Shown here: piece after piece, positions 33,623 to 45,119 of the stretch
Position numbering within the stretch: the first letter of the stretch is position 1
Layout: every line of letters begins with the position of its first letter
Assembly: GCA_003290165.1 (NCBI GenBank)
Contig: QNQO01008283.1
Coordinates: 124,001-188,000 of the forward strand
From: Berberis thunbergii
Taxonomy: Eukaryota; Streptophyta; Magnoliopsida; Ranunculales; Berberidaceae
DNA length: 64,000 nt
Direction of reading: 5' to 3'
The notes under the pieces: model-generated
Databases searched by the model: none
Seen by the model: only the letters and a program-made list of their open reading frames with translations
What the model was told of the DNA's origin: nothing
Program-made: the position numbers and the translations under genes

Positions 33623-34141
33623 TAATAAATAATAATAATGTGTTAAACTAGAATAATGCAAATTTGTTATATTGGAAATATAAAACATAAAATGTAAAAA
33701 AATGCGTCTAAACAATCCCATCCTTGGTCTCACTTATTCATGTTACTAGTGTCAGTGAACACATTGTTGTCATGCCTGTATTGTTAATTTTTACTTATTC
33801 ATGTAAATTTTACTCCTTGAAGTTGATATATGGTCTTTTCTTGATGAAATTAGACGGATGCAGTGTTATCTTTCCTAGTTACATCAAGTATTAGCTCACA
33901 TGTTCTCTGCTAGCCATGGAGAGTATAATTGTTTTCGTAAAACTCACATGGTGCCATATATAGATCTGTGTAAACACTATGTCTACTGAATAAGATCAAT
34001 TACAATTCTCATTGAATAATTTGGATTTCTTTCATGATGCTCATTGAATAGTTACAATTCTCATGTTTCTCAATGATTAATCAGTTGCTTGGCTATTGAT
34101 CAATATCTCAATGATTAGTCAGTTGCTTGGCTATTGATCTG

Positions 34142-34464
<323 letters not shown>

Positions 34465-34569
34465 TAAATTTGTTCCTTCTTTTAATTTTTTAACACTTGT
34501 ATTATTACTATTAATGCCCATACTTTTTTTGCTAAAACAACACCTCGATGATCTCGGATAAGAGCTCCA

Positions 34570-34698
34570 TACCCCCCTGTTGAGCCTTGCATTGAGCCAT
34601 CTGCTCCTGCTGCTGAAACAGCTTCATAACCCCCTGTTGAGCCTTGCAGTGAGCCATCTGCTCCTGCTGCTGGAACAGCACCTGTTTGAGCCTTGCAG
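34570..34698 (+). repeat. ~56-bp tandem repeat, two and a half copies
   Basis: CCCCCTGTTGAGCCTTGCA followed by GAGCCATCTGCTCCTGCTG occurs at about 34576 and 34631, with a third partial (TTTGAGCCTTGCAGT) at 34686. It lies directly before the pyrophosphatase exon. Confidence 0.8.
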
Positions 34699-36015
34699 TT
34701 AGATTTACTCATTGAGATTCCAAAGACAGTTGAGGCTACAAAGATAGATTTGCCAATTGAGATTCCAAAGCCAACTGAAGCTCCGAAGGCACCTTATGAT
34801 TTTCACCATTCATCCACCCATCCACCTCTTAATGAAAGAATTCTTTCTTCATTATCCCGGAGATCAGTTGCAGCTCATCCTTGGCATGATCTTGAGATAG
34901 GTGTGTATCACAGTGAACTATAGCAACTCTTTAGGATTTTAGTTAAAATCATACATTTTCAAAACATTATTGAATGGATGTTGAAGTTTTAGATATTCCT
35001 TTACTGTGTGTCTTCATATAATGTTATTAATTATGGTGTTTAACTTTATCAGGACCTGGAGCTCCAATTATCTTCAATTGTGTAAGCACTCTAAATGTTA
35101 TCCTGGAGAAAATTTTGATAGTTGGTTTCACATTAAGTTCTTGAAGAGTTCTTTTGAATTGCTGCAAGTTTATTTGCTTCATCGTTTTTTGTTTTTGTTT
35201 TTGTGGCATATACACCTTAAATCGAAATGGGCAACTTAAGTGTGTTTTGTCACTAGAATGACATCTAAAAATGCTCTATATTAGATCTTCAAATGTTTGG
35301 ACGCACTCTCTGTACTCCATGTGTATGATTTCTAGTGTTTGTGTAATGTTTCGTCTACAAGATGCTATTACGAAAAAGTTGCAGATGCTTTTGATTCTCC
35401 ACTTGATTGTCTAATGGATTGTGAAAGTACTTTAGTAAACGAAATTACATCCATGCACTCAGGACCAGAACCCCTAGGGCTTGATTAGTGTTCCTACTAA
35501 TTGGTAGGTATAACCAGGCTCCACTCATGATGATGACATATCTTTTAGTTTTAAAACTTAATTCAAAACATGATCTCAAATTTTCTTTTACCTGACCCAC
35601 TTGGTATTGCTTGATATCCCAGAGGCTACGAGTATGAACAATTGTCTATATTCAGTTGTATGGGTTCCTTTCTCCTCCGTTCCCTTTAGTTCTCTATTTA
35701 TGTAAATGCTGTTAGCGATTTTTGTCTAAACGTATTCATCTTAGATGACTTCTGCAGGTGGTGGAAATTGGAAAGGGGAGTAAAGTAAAATATGAACTGG
35801 ACAAGAAAATTGGTCTTATCAAGGTAATCAAGAAACTTCTACTCTTTATTCCCTCGCCTTCTTTTATTTATTGTGTATTGATGATGGGTGTTGATTTACA
35901 TGTGCAGGTTGATCGTGTATTGTACTCATCAGTTGTGTACCCCCACAACTACGGTTTCATCCCCCGTACTCTCTGTGAGGACAGTAACCCACTGGATGTT
36001 TTGGTCATAATGCAG
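34699..36015 (+). pseudogene. Soluble inorganic pyrophosphatase, four 5' exons
   Basis: Exons 34699-34900 ([20 protein letters not shown]), 35053-35081 (GPGAPIIFNC), 35758-35823 ([17 protein letters not shown]) and 35908-36015 ([34 protein letters not shown]). Splice sites are canonical and phases agree, giving one open frame. It matches plant family I pyrophosphatase (PPi to 2 Pi) up to about the middle of the domain; the exons with the later metal-binding aspartates are missing. The N-terminus has a repeated IEIPK segment not typical of the enzyme. Confidence 0.9.
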
Positions 36016-38433
36016 GTATATTGATGATCAGCATATTTGTACTGAGTTCATTTGCAATGTATCGTACTTCATAAATGCATATAAATTATGAATTTCGTTA
36101 ACTGAGTGAAACCTGAATAACATATGACTAAAGAGCAAATATCAGAAACTTTATTGAATTTTTCCAAGTAATTGAGCCGTTGAGGTTGCACTTTCTCTAC
36201 ATATTCATCCCTGATTGGCTGTCTCACAGTCGTCTTTTGGCTGGACTAGTCGGAAATTTTACTTACATGACCTATCAGTATGATTATTGTGTGAAACTGT
36301 CATCTAGTTTATACTTGGGGAAAACACACACACAAATATTACTGTGGATACGCGTTAGGCTGATGGACGATGTTGCGTCGCAGAGCGTCCTGTTGCTGTG
36401 CTGTGTTCTGAGCTGCTGCGATGCAGTGGCCTTCATGCGAACACGCTGCTGCGACACTCTGCAATATGGGTTTTCTTATTTATGTGAATACAATTGCTGT
36501 TTAGGTGCTTTTTATTGTTTGCGGGGATCATTTATACATGGGTTTTCTTATATTTGACTGCCTAAGAACAGGAATCTCACCTCCAAAAGAGCATGAGTGG
36601 AAATCTAGTCTGAATTTTCTTGACGAAATCTGTTGCAATTGATATTAGTACAATTTATACATGTTTGGGCTTTTGAAATGATTGATACATAGTTGTCATT
36701 TTCATAAGTTGCAATATTTTAATCTCAATATTTCTAGGTCTCTTATTGCTTTTATCTGGGTAAGTTTCAAGATTGGACTTTTATTGCTTTTGAGGGCTCT
36801 TCAATGAATGAATGTATCTCACTGTTTTATGATCTATGGTTCTTCTTCAGGTACTCTTAGCAACTATTTCAGGCTGAGATGTTTCAGATCGTCTTCACAA
36901 GAAAAGAAATATTTATCCAGAAAGGCATTCGAGCTTGCAGTTGGTGTTCAAGGTAAACCTAAACACAATCAAATCAGCTATAAAATTGGGAAACTGCATG
37001 ACAAGTTAAATTCGAAGTAATGTTTGTTGTCCCTGGAATTGATGTTGCACATACGTAAACTCAGCTACATAACCAGTTTGCATATCTTTTTAATGGAAAC
37101 TGCTCTAAATGAAGTCATTATATGGATGAATATTGTAACTAGCTTTTAACGTCAATTTGTGTCTCATTGTTATGCTTGTAATTGGAGTCTGAAATTTGGA
37201 TATTCAATTTTCTTGTTTTATAGAAGGACCAATTATGAGTATCCATTTGACATTCAAATTAACTTGACTTTGTTATTTACTTGGTCAAACACTACAAAGG
37301 CATCATTGCTGAATCGGTTTGGGGATATGTACCAATAACTGTGTTTTTAAATATGAAGTGGTGAACATGGTAATTAGAGTATACCAACCACCCTTTGGTA
37401 TTATCCACAATCTTGCTTCAACTTAAACCGTTTCCCCTCTGCAGATTGGTCCCATCCTGATTCATTACCACAGTTGAAACAAGTAGAGGTAGTTCCTGTA
37501 AGTTTTTATTATCTTTGATCATTCGCACAAGATTGCATATTTGAGGAAACCGCAATGAATATGTGTGGTTTTAATTGTTTGGAAATGGTGAAGTGGAGTA
37601 TCAATGGCGAACAGATAATCTGTTTTTTGGTCAAAAAACAAAGTTTTATTAGGCTCGATCTGTTTTCAGTCTGAAACAGAGCACATTGGGGACGTGTTTC
37701 AGCTGAGAATGCCTACTGCATTTATTTCACAAAACAGAGTGTTATTAGGCTCTATTTTTTGGCCAAAAACATAACTGATTGGGGGCGTGTTTCAGCTGCA
37801 GGGATCATGGGATGGGGAGGCTTTCTTCAGTTGGAGGAATTGGAGATTTGTTGACAACAATTGGTGCTTAGAAGAGGTTTGCAAATTTTGGACAATTCTA
37901 ATACATTCCATAGTTTCTCTGTCTACATCTTTTGGTTATGAATTACTGCTTCTGAACTTATTTGGTATTACATAATCTCAGTCTTTGTCAGATTCTGGAA
38001 CTGAAACAGGCAGCTTATATCAAGATTTGGTTCCACAATATACAGAGATTTATCCACATCTGACATTGGTGCTGATCTTGCATTGCTTGGAACCCCAAAT
38101 TCTGCAGAAACAAGAACAAAGTAGGTCAGTTCTTAACATTCTGTTTATGAATATGGGTTAAAAGTGAAGATAAGATAGAGGACTATATACTGAAGCGTGT
38201 CTTATGAAATATGTACTAGAATAAATCATGATATTGTAATCTTGTCCTAAATTCGATGGTTTCTACTATGGACTAGAATAAATCATGATATTATGATCTT
38301 GTCTTTGAGGCTGGATTGTTTACATGACGATAAACATTCAGTCTCTACAGATGGTTTCTAAGCAGTTGATCATTCTTAAATTTTCACTATGTTCATACTT
38401 CTTACTTGAATTCTTTGATGTATGCTGAACTAG
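36016..38433. other. Mixed stretch with unassigned exon-like pieces
   Basis: Exon-like segments at 36850-36952 (EKKYLSRKAFELAVGVQ), about 37444-37497 (WSHPDSLPQLKQVEVVP) and 37795-37877 (GSWDGEAFFSWRNWRFVDN) have splice-like edges but I cannot assign them. A GC-richer patch with imperfect palindromy is at 36370-36465. A ~100-bp imperfect repeat (TTATTAGGCTC, CGTGTTTCAGCTG) occurs at 37645-37705 and 37740-37802. The rest is AT-rich intron-like sequence. Confidence 0.4.
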
Positions 38434-38559
38434 GTTGGGTGCATAACAAGGTTGGTTCCACAGAAGGGTGTCCATCTCATTAGGCATGCAATATTTCGAA
38501 CAATGGAGCTAGGAGGGCAGTTTGTTCTTTTAGGTTCAAGTCCTGACGAGCATATCCAA
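38434..38559 (+). pseudogene. Starch synthase (GT5, SS IV-like) exon
   Basis: The 126-bp exon, open throughout, encodes VGCITRLVPQKGVHLIRHAI and MELGGQFVLLGSSPDEHIQ. It is bounded by CTAG and GTAATT. The sequence is the start of the C-terminal GT-B lobe of plastid starch synthases, closest to class IV from memory (class III possible). Only this exon is recognised. Confidence 0.82.
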
Positions 38560-40036
38560 GTAATTTTCCCTTAAAGACTTCAGTTTGCATGTTTTCTACA
38601 TTTCCTTTCAGATTGATCAAAGCACCAACTGCAACAATGCATGTCAAACCAAAGACTTATCTCTTTTATGTTGTATGTTGCCCACAAGTAGTAGAGTTTT
38701 CGGCTGATTTTTTTTAATATGATGGTTTCTCCACAATGAAGATCATCTTCACAAAAATTAGTCCGTTCTTACATAATCCTGAATTAGATTTTCATGTTGA
38801 TTATTGAATTATTTTGGTTGGTGTTACAAAACAACCATTTTGGCGTAGTGATTGGTCAGCAGTCTCATGTGTTGTTAAGTGGTTTTAGGAGGCTTCGATT
38901 GCTTCACTCCCGAACCTAACACTCTCTAGACCCAAACTTGGCGCCATTGATTATCTCTGCTCCAATTAAGCATTGTTTCTAAAGCACTTCATGCAACAGA
39001 CTCTAATCCGCACCTGCTCATTAAGACAGATAAACCGGGTTCTTAGAACTGGTTCTTTGTGATCTTGAAGACATCCATAACTGAAGAGGAGCAAGGCATT
39101 AAAAAAATAGATGCACTGGATTCTCTTATGGATGCTTGCAGAGGCTGCAAACATTATCCACCGAGATATGATGGTTATTTAATTTGGAGGCAGTGGGTAG
39201 AAGGTCCTCCATAGAAGTATTTTGACTCTTTCTGGAATTTTTAGCTTTCCAGATTCTAGGAAGTAAAGAGAGATTAAGAGGTGGATTTGATGTAGATGGG
39301 TCTTTTAGTGAGTTTAGCTTATAGAAAAAATCTATAACCTTTTGCCACAGAGAACTTGCCTGATTTAGTAGCTGATCAAACAGGAGTATCAACCAAGGAA
39401 TGTGATTTTGTGAAATTTCTGTTGCTTCCAGGAATCACCATTTGCAATGTTTCATGCTAACCATGGTATATATCTGTCTGTTGTGAGGACATCTCACTGC
39501 CCTCATTCATGGTATATATATGTTATTTCTCTTTTCCATACAATAATACATGCATCACTACATTGTTTGTATGTATGTGTGAGTTTGATGTGTACATATG
39601 TATGTGCAGATCTTGGGAAAGTTTTGTTGCACCGCCATCTTTTGGTGAGTTGCCACAGTGGGTTGTTGTGGGTAAGTCATTCTAACCAGTTTCAATGATT
39701 TTAGAGGAGTCTTTTTACCATATGATCAATAGTAGTTTCTAACGTTTAGTGAATTATAATTTTTGAATTGATATGGCTACATTAAATCATTTAGGATTCT
39801 AATTTATTCACTATCTCAGTGTATACAATCTCTACTTTTAGGTTTTACCGTTTTAGAGTCCCATTGAAGTGTTACATGTGGTCTGTTTTTTTTTTTTTTT
39901 TGGTTGGTTGTTGTTGTATGTATCTAGGCTGATTTTACAATTTTGCTTTGGGCTCTACTATCTAAGGCCAGCACTTGTCTTTTAGCTTCATATATGCTAG
40001 GAGTTGACTCTTATGTCTCCCATTCTTTCTTTACAG
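38560..40036. other. Non-coding stretch between starch synthase and OTU-like exons
   Basis: No recognised exon. AT-rich, with a T-run at 39885-39901 and a short open stretch (SWESFVAPPSFGELPQWVVVG, about 39610-39672) that I cannot place. Probably captured intron or intergenic DNA. Confidence 0.4.
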
Positions 40037-40234
40037 GTAATATATGGTAGGAGCTTTCATTACACTTACATGAATGAAATCCATAGTAATTCATATGGAA
40101 GTTCTAGCTCAAGTTTAAATAGCAGCCTTCAAGATACAGACGAAGATAGGACCATTGCTAGTATCCTGGCAGAAGAATGTGTTAAAGAGGGTGGTGGACT
40201 TGTGAGGCGGCTGTCTCATTTAGATTCTATCCCA
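40037..40234 (+). pseudogene. OTU-type cysteine protease (deubiquitinase-like) exon
   Basis: The 198-bp open exon has TTTACAG before and GTGAGT after. It encodes YGRSFHYTYMNEIHSNSYG and EDRTIASILAEE, then GGGLVRRLSHLDSIP. The second half resembles the segment just before the catalytic domain of plant OTU proteins (acidic-RTIA, RRLS.L..IP). The catalytic DGNC exon is not present. Assignment moderate. Confidence 0.6.
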
Positions 40235-41064
40235 GTGAGTCATCTCAACAACTAACACATTGTCAGCTCACGTTTATCTAAAATTGTCCCTCTTCATGAT
40301 TGGAAGTGCCAACTTCCCTTAGGTTTTTAGTTGTTTAATGTGATTTTGAAAGTATCAGTTGACGAAAGGTTTCATGTTTCAAAACTCAAAAAGTTATTGG
40401 AAGACCTTCATGATAGTAAATTGTTCGATTTAAATATTTGGAATTTTGTTAATTAATTTACTAGCACGTAACCCAAATGTCAAGAAGACCAAACCTTGAA
40501 GGATAAGAGACATGAAACAAGATTGACTAAATTTGTTTGAATATTGAATATGACTGATCAAACTGATCTTTGATTAGCTTGCTTCACTTCATTTTCTGGG
40601 TTGATTTGTTTCTTGATTGTGATCATTGTTTGATTATAATTCATTGTAAGACATCTCACAGGACTGCACCTTCTTGTTTCCAATTTTTTTAGGCTCATGA
40701 AGTTGACATTTTTTAATGAATGAAAGAATGAATACACACCATTTTATGATTACCTGGAGAGTTGTCTGCGACACAAAGCAGAAATGGTGATATTTGAAGC
40801 TGCTAAAGCAATAACAGAACTCAGCATTGCGTCTCTCGTAGCAGCAGCAACAGCATTGTTCCACTTTCTTTGTATTTGAGATATTTAAGTTTGTGTGTGT
40901 CATTGTATTTGAGATATTATTTGACTCAATGTAATACATTTTCTTATTAATTACATTACTTTGTCTCCATTAATTACATTACTTTGCCTCTATTATTTGA
41001 TAGATTTTGACTCAATGATTCAAAGTCATTTGATAGAAAAAAAAAAATTTAAAAATTAAAAAAA
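40235..41064. other. Non-coding stretch inside the right end of the composite
   Basis: AT-rich; TTAATTACATTACTTTG is repeated (about 40946 and 40971) and A-runs lie at 41036-41070. No coding evidence. Confidence 0.5.
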
Positions 41065-41541
41065 AAAATATTTGCCACGGTTTTAAACCGTGGCTAACTA
41101 TTGCAACAGCTAAAAACCGTGGCTACCTTGCCACGGCTTATAACCGTGGCTAGGTTTAGCCACGGCTAAAAACCGTTGCTATCTTGTTAGACACGGTTTA
41201 TAACCGTTGCTAATAACTACACTTTGTAACGGCTTGGAACCGTTGCTATTTTTGCCACGGCTTAAACCCGTTGCTATTATTATTGCAACGGCTTAGAACC
41301 GTTGCTATTTTTGCCACGGCTTAAACCCGTTGCTATTATTATTGCAACGGCTTAGAACCGTTGCTAATTTCTGAAAATCACGCCCACCATTCAAGTATAA
41401 AACCGTTGCTACAATGTTTAGCAACGGTTTATAGCCGTTACAAAGAATTTTGCGACGCCCCTGTAGTCCACGGCTCTTAGCCGTGGCAATGGCTTGCGCC
41501 CACGGCATAGAACCGTTGCTAATGGGGGTTTTTGGTGTAGT
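41065..41541. repeat. Right subterminal repeats and CACTA terminus
   Basis: At least a dozen short inverted motifs of the type GCCACGGCTTATAACCGTGGC and GCAACGGCTTAGAACCGTTGC. One ~68-bp unit (CGGCTTAGAACCGTTGCT) is repeated in tandem at about 41235-41365. The terminus TTTTTGGTGTAGTG (41528-41541) is CACTACACC in reverse. CACTA transposition uses such subterminal arrays as transposase-binding sites. Confidence 0.85.
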
Positions 41542-41559
41542 GTTAGCTCCACAATCTGT

Positions 41560-42060
41560 TCTTCTAACCTCCTTTGGGCTCTTAAATAATGTTCCTGCAT
41601 GAAAAATTTTAAAGATAGTCATAGTCCAAACAAAACGAAGTACATAAAACAAATAAAAACAAGAAAATAAACAATCCTCACATAATCAGGTGTATGATTG
41701 ACAAGTGCATTGTCTGCAAGACAGAGGGTCCATATTGTTTTGTTCTGACCCCGGTAATTTGTTAAATTTATCAGAATCCGAGTTCTCCAATTTTGTGACC
41801 TGCTTAAAAGGTTAAAACTGATCTCTTATGTCATCATCATCCTGTACAAATTAATCTGAAGTGGAAAAAAAGAAATAACAAATACTCACAGAAACAGGAG
41901 TGGACTGTCTGCAAGACAGAAGCACCATATTGTTTTGTTCTGTCTCAGATATTTTGTTAATTGTACCAGATTCTGAGTCCTCCAATTCTATGACCTGCAT
42001 AGAAGGTTCAACTTGATCTCTTGTGTCATCATCCTACGAATTAACCCGATCACATGTTAT
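41560..42060 (-). pseudogene. Duplicated exon-like segments of unknown protein
   Basis: Two related segments on the minus strand, around 41820-41700 (QVTKLENSDSDKF) and 42030-41890 (QVIELEDSESGTINK), each flanked by GT/AG-like edges. They look like a tandemly duplicated exon. CACTA elements often have a second gene (Ptta/TnpA-like) with such acidic C-terminal exons, but the similarity is too weak to assign. Another segment, RAQRRLEEQIVEL, is at 41585-41545. Confidence 0.35.
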
Positions 42061-42227
42061 TAAACTAACAATGTATAGAACCATCAAAAACATAGAAAAC
42101 AAATAAACTCACACCAGCAGGTGTATAACTTGTAACCGAGCACTGTGATGTTGATACTGAGCATTTTGACATTGATGCAACCTCCACAATGTCATTTTGC
42201 ATCTTCGATAAGTCAATGATTATATCA

Positions 42228-42387
<160 letters not shown>

Positions 42388-42591
42388 CTAATATCAGCCT
42401 ACATTGATTCTTTATTTAGGGGAAGCTAGACCAATATCTCTGAGACAAAATCCATGATCACCATGCGTCAAGTAAAAGCAATGCCAGTATCTGGAAAGCC
42501 ACTTACACACACCTATTTCAGCACTTGCACTCCCAGAAAATAGGTACCATCCATAAAATGATTATGGAACAAAGGTGGATAGTGAACATAC

Positions 42592-42949
42592 CGAAAAGCA
42601 GCTTCACGAGCGGCATCTCGAACTTCAGCTTTCTCAATTATCCTCTTCTGCATAACTTCCAAGGTAGAGCCAACAATAGACCTTGAATAAGCTTCTTGGT
42701 AGCCCTGCGCTTCTTCTTCACAGCCTCTGCAACAATGTCCTGCAAACATCACAAGTTCAATCCAATTACATAAATTAAAGAGAAATAAAATGCCACATAA
42801 AAAATGACGTTCAACTTGAATAGGTGACAACTATAAGAGATAAGCACCTTCTTATGTTGCTTTCTGTACATGTTAGTCCATGTAAGCTTCGATGGCTTGA
42901 GTCAGTTGTGGAAGTACCTATTGCATTTTGAGTTTGCAAAGAGGAAAAC
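42592..42949 (-). pseudogene. RPL24: 60S ribosomal protein L24 fragment, two exons
   Basis: Exon 42949-42848 encodes VFLFANSKCNRYFHN, a TGA where Arg is expected, then LKPSKLTWTNMYRKQHKK. Exon 42739-42592 encodes [16 protein letters not shown] and, after a one-base frame loss, [16 protein letters not shown] and [12 protein letters not shown]. Splice sites are intact. It matches eukaryotic eL24 from the middle onward. Both lesions make it a pseudogene. Confidence 0.88.
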
Positions 42950-43984
42950 CTACATTTATGAAATTGTTTAGAGTTTCATATTGTTATGATGCGAACATAT
43001 TAGAAAACTACATCACTCTTGTATTGGGAAACAAATAGTTCATATGGTATCTGTGAATGGGATCGAATAAATCTTATACCCTTTCAAGGGTAAATCTTTT
43101 GACCACTAAAACGACAGAGTTCAATTCTGAAGAACATACAATAAAGAATCATTCAATTCAAAACTTTCTGAAAGTTTCAATCTTAAACAAGAGATAAGTA
43201 CCCCATATCTCACACACAAAATTTTATATGGTATGCTCATACAACAAAATATTTGACATTCCCGCGATACATAATGTACACACAGTTTCAAGTCCTACAC
43301 ATCAAGTGCATACATAATGTACTTGCAATAAAACAAGTCTTATGGTTGAGCCTACTAGTTTCCATGGGACAACGATCTCAGAAAACTAAGATATACATTC
43401 TCGAAACAGAACACGTACATCTCAGAAAACAAGTCATATACCCAATCAAAATGAACCCTAACATCCAATCAGATCTAACAAGCCAAAACCCATGAAAAAT
43501 AACGAATACCCATTATGAACAATTATGATTTTTCAAACCCCACTTCAGTATAAAACGATTTCATTCAACTCTACATATCAAATCAGATCAGAAACTAGAT
43601 GATAAATGTTAAAACCAACTATAAAACATAAAACTAACACAACAAAAAGAGAACAGTGAAAGATAGAAGGAAAAACCCATATCAATAATCGAAAATGAAC
43701 TCACTTGAGAACCATTGTGGCTAATATTCTCTTCTCCTCTACAGTACTGGATTGAAATCACTTGTTATCTTCCATTAACTCTCTCTGAAGCTTTCTCAAG
43801 CTCCTCGATCTCTCCTCTGCGCCAAACCTCTCTCTGACTCTGATTTAGGTCAAAAAAAATTTCGCAATGACAGCGCCAAATTTTTTTCGCCAAAGCGCGA
43901 AACCTATTTCCGCCACCCATTTTCTCCAGAACGCGAAATCCACTCTCCAAATCACTCGCAGGAGCGCGGCACGTGCAAAACAGT
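42950..43984. other. Non-coding part of the second CACTA segment
   Basis: AT-rich to about 43700. Then a pyrimidine-rich, leader-like section on the plus strand (43730-43960) with repeated GCGCCAAA/GCGCGAAA motifs, which read on the minus strand could be the element's own promoter and 5' leader. No product recognised. Confidence 0.4.
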
Positions 43985-44172
43985 TTAGTTTAGCAACGGT
44001 TTTTTGCCATTGCAAAATATAGCAACGGTTTTTAGCCGTGGCTAATTAACCCACGGTTTAGAGCCGTGGCAAACTATTTTTGTAGCTACGGTTTTTGGCC
44101 GTGGCAAATAAACCAACGGCTTTGAGCCGTGGCCACCTCCCCGTAGCTAAACAAGCCTTTTGGTGTAGTGTT
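43985..44172. repeat. Subterminal repeats and terminus of the second CACTA segment
   Basis: Six or more motifs such as AGCAACGGTTTTTAGCCGTGG and GGCTTTGAGCCGTGGCC are shared with 41065-41520 and 27824-27990. Ends TTTTGGTGTAGTG; the bases after it are TTA, as after 41541. Confidence 0.85.
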
Positions 44173-44589
44173 AATAATGGAAGAACTCAACCCAAATCAT
44201 CAAGGATACTGAGGTATAATTAATAAAAATAATTCAGCCTCGAATCTTGAAATGATAGAGGTGCGGAAAAGCTCAACACCAAATACAAAACTCAAAAGCA
44301 TTTAATTTCTAACAATCCCTTGCCTGTTTTTATAGGCATGGCAACTAGAGGCGTTGTTTTGAGGAATGGTGAGCAATGAAGAAAATGAGGCATTCAACAA
44401 AAGAAGCCAATCATTAACCCAGACAATGATCCCAAAACTATACAGAACCCCAGCCAACAAATTTCTTCAGATGACATGTGTTCACATAGGACAACTGGAA
44501 GAGAGTCAGGATAATCATGATATGGTTGATCATCAATGTGATCATTTTCGTATGAAGGTTTAAAGAATACAAGAACAACGAACTCTTTC

Positions 44590-45117
44590 AAATCGTGGGG
44601 TATTGTCTTTGCATAGCCAAGGGTGTTGCAGAGACGCTCAAGCTGAACATGGCTCTCATTCTTATCCATGTATGTCGAAACACACTTACAAAGCTTATAT
44701 CAACATTTCTCAGTAGATTCTTTCCTTTTGAAGACAACATTAATTTCCACAAGGTAATTGCATTCGGTATTGTTATTGGGACTTTCCTCCATGTATTCAT
44801 GCATATGACCCATGACTTTCCACGGATAATTAGATGTCCAAAGGAAACTTTCATGGAGGTGATTGGTCCGAATTTCTAGTACGAGCAACCATCTTATATC
44901 CGCTTGGTATCTACTGTGCCAGGTACTACAGGCATCGTGATGGTCATCATCATGTCATTCTCCTTCACTCTCGCTACCCACTCGTTCAGGCGAAATGTTA
45001 TACACCTGCCAAAACCCTTTGATGCTCTGGCACACTTTAACGCCTTCTGGTATACACATCACTTGCTAATCTTTGCTTATATTCTCTTCTACATCCATGG
45101 CTACTTCCTTGTTCTTT
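44590..45117 (+). pseudogene. Respiratory burst oxidase (RBOH, NADPH oxidase) membrane-domain fragment
   Basis: A single frame encodes WGYCLCIAKGVAETLKLNMA, CRNTLTKLISTFLSR, FEDNINFHKVIAFGIVIG, then an in-frame TAG at 44878-44880, then TGIVMVIIMSFSFTLATHSF and HFNAFWYTHHLLIFAYI. This is the ferric-reductase transmembrane core of plant RBOH with the haem-ligand regions (HVFMH, YTHHL). The FAD/NADPH domain and EF-hands are missing. It lies outside the CACTA terminus at 44172, so it may be a remnant of a resident gene or another capture. Confidence 0.78.
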
Positions 45118-45119
45118 GA

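Noticed and set aside
36350..36470. Short palindromic GC-rich patch as a separate MITE
   Set aside because: Complementarity is too imperfect and no flanking duplication was found.
43765..43950. Minus-strand 61-codon frame near the second CACTA end
   Set aside because: Could be the element's leader; no similarity and no conserved start.
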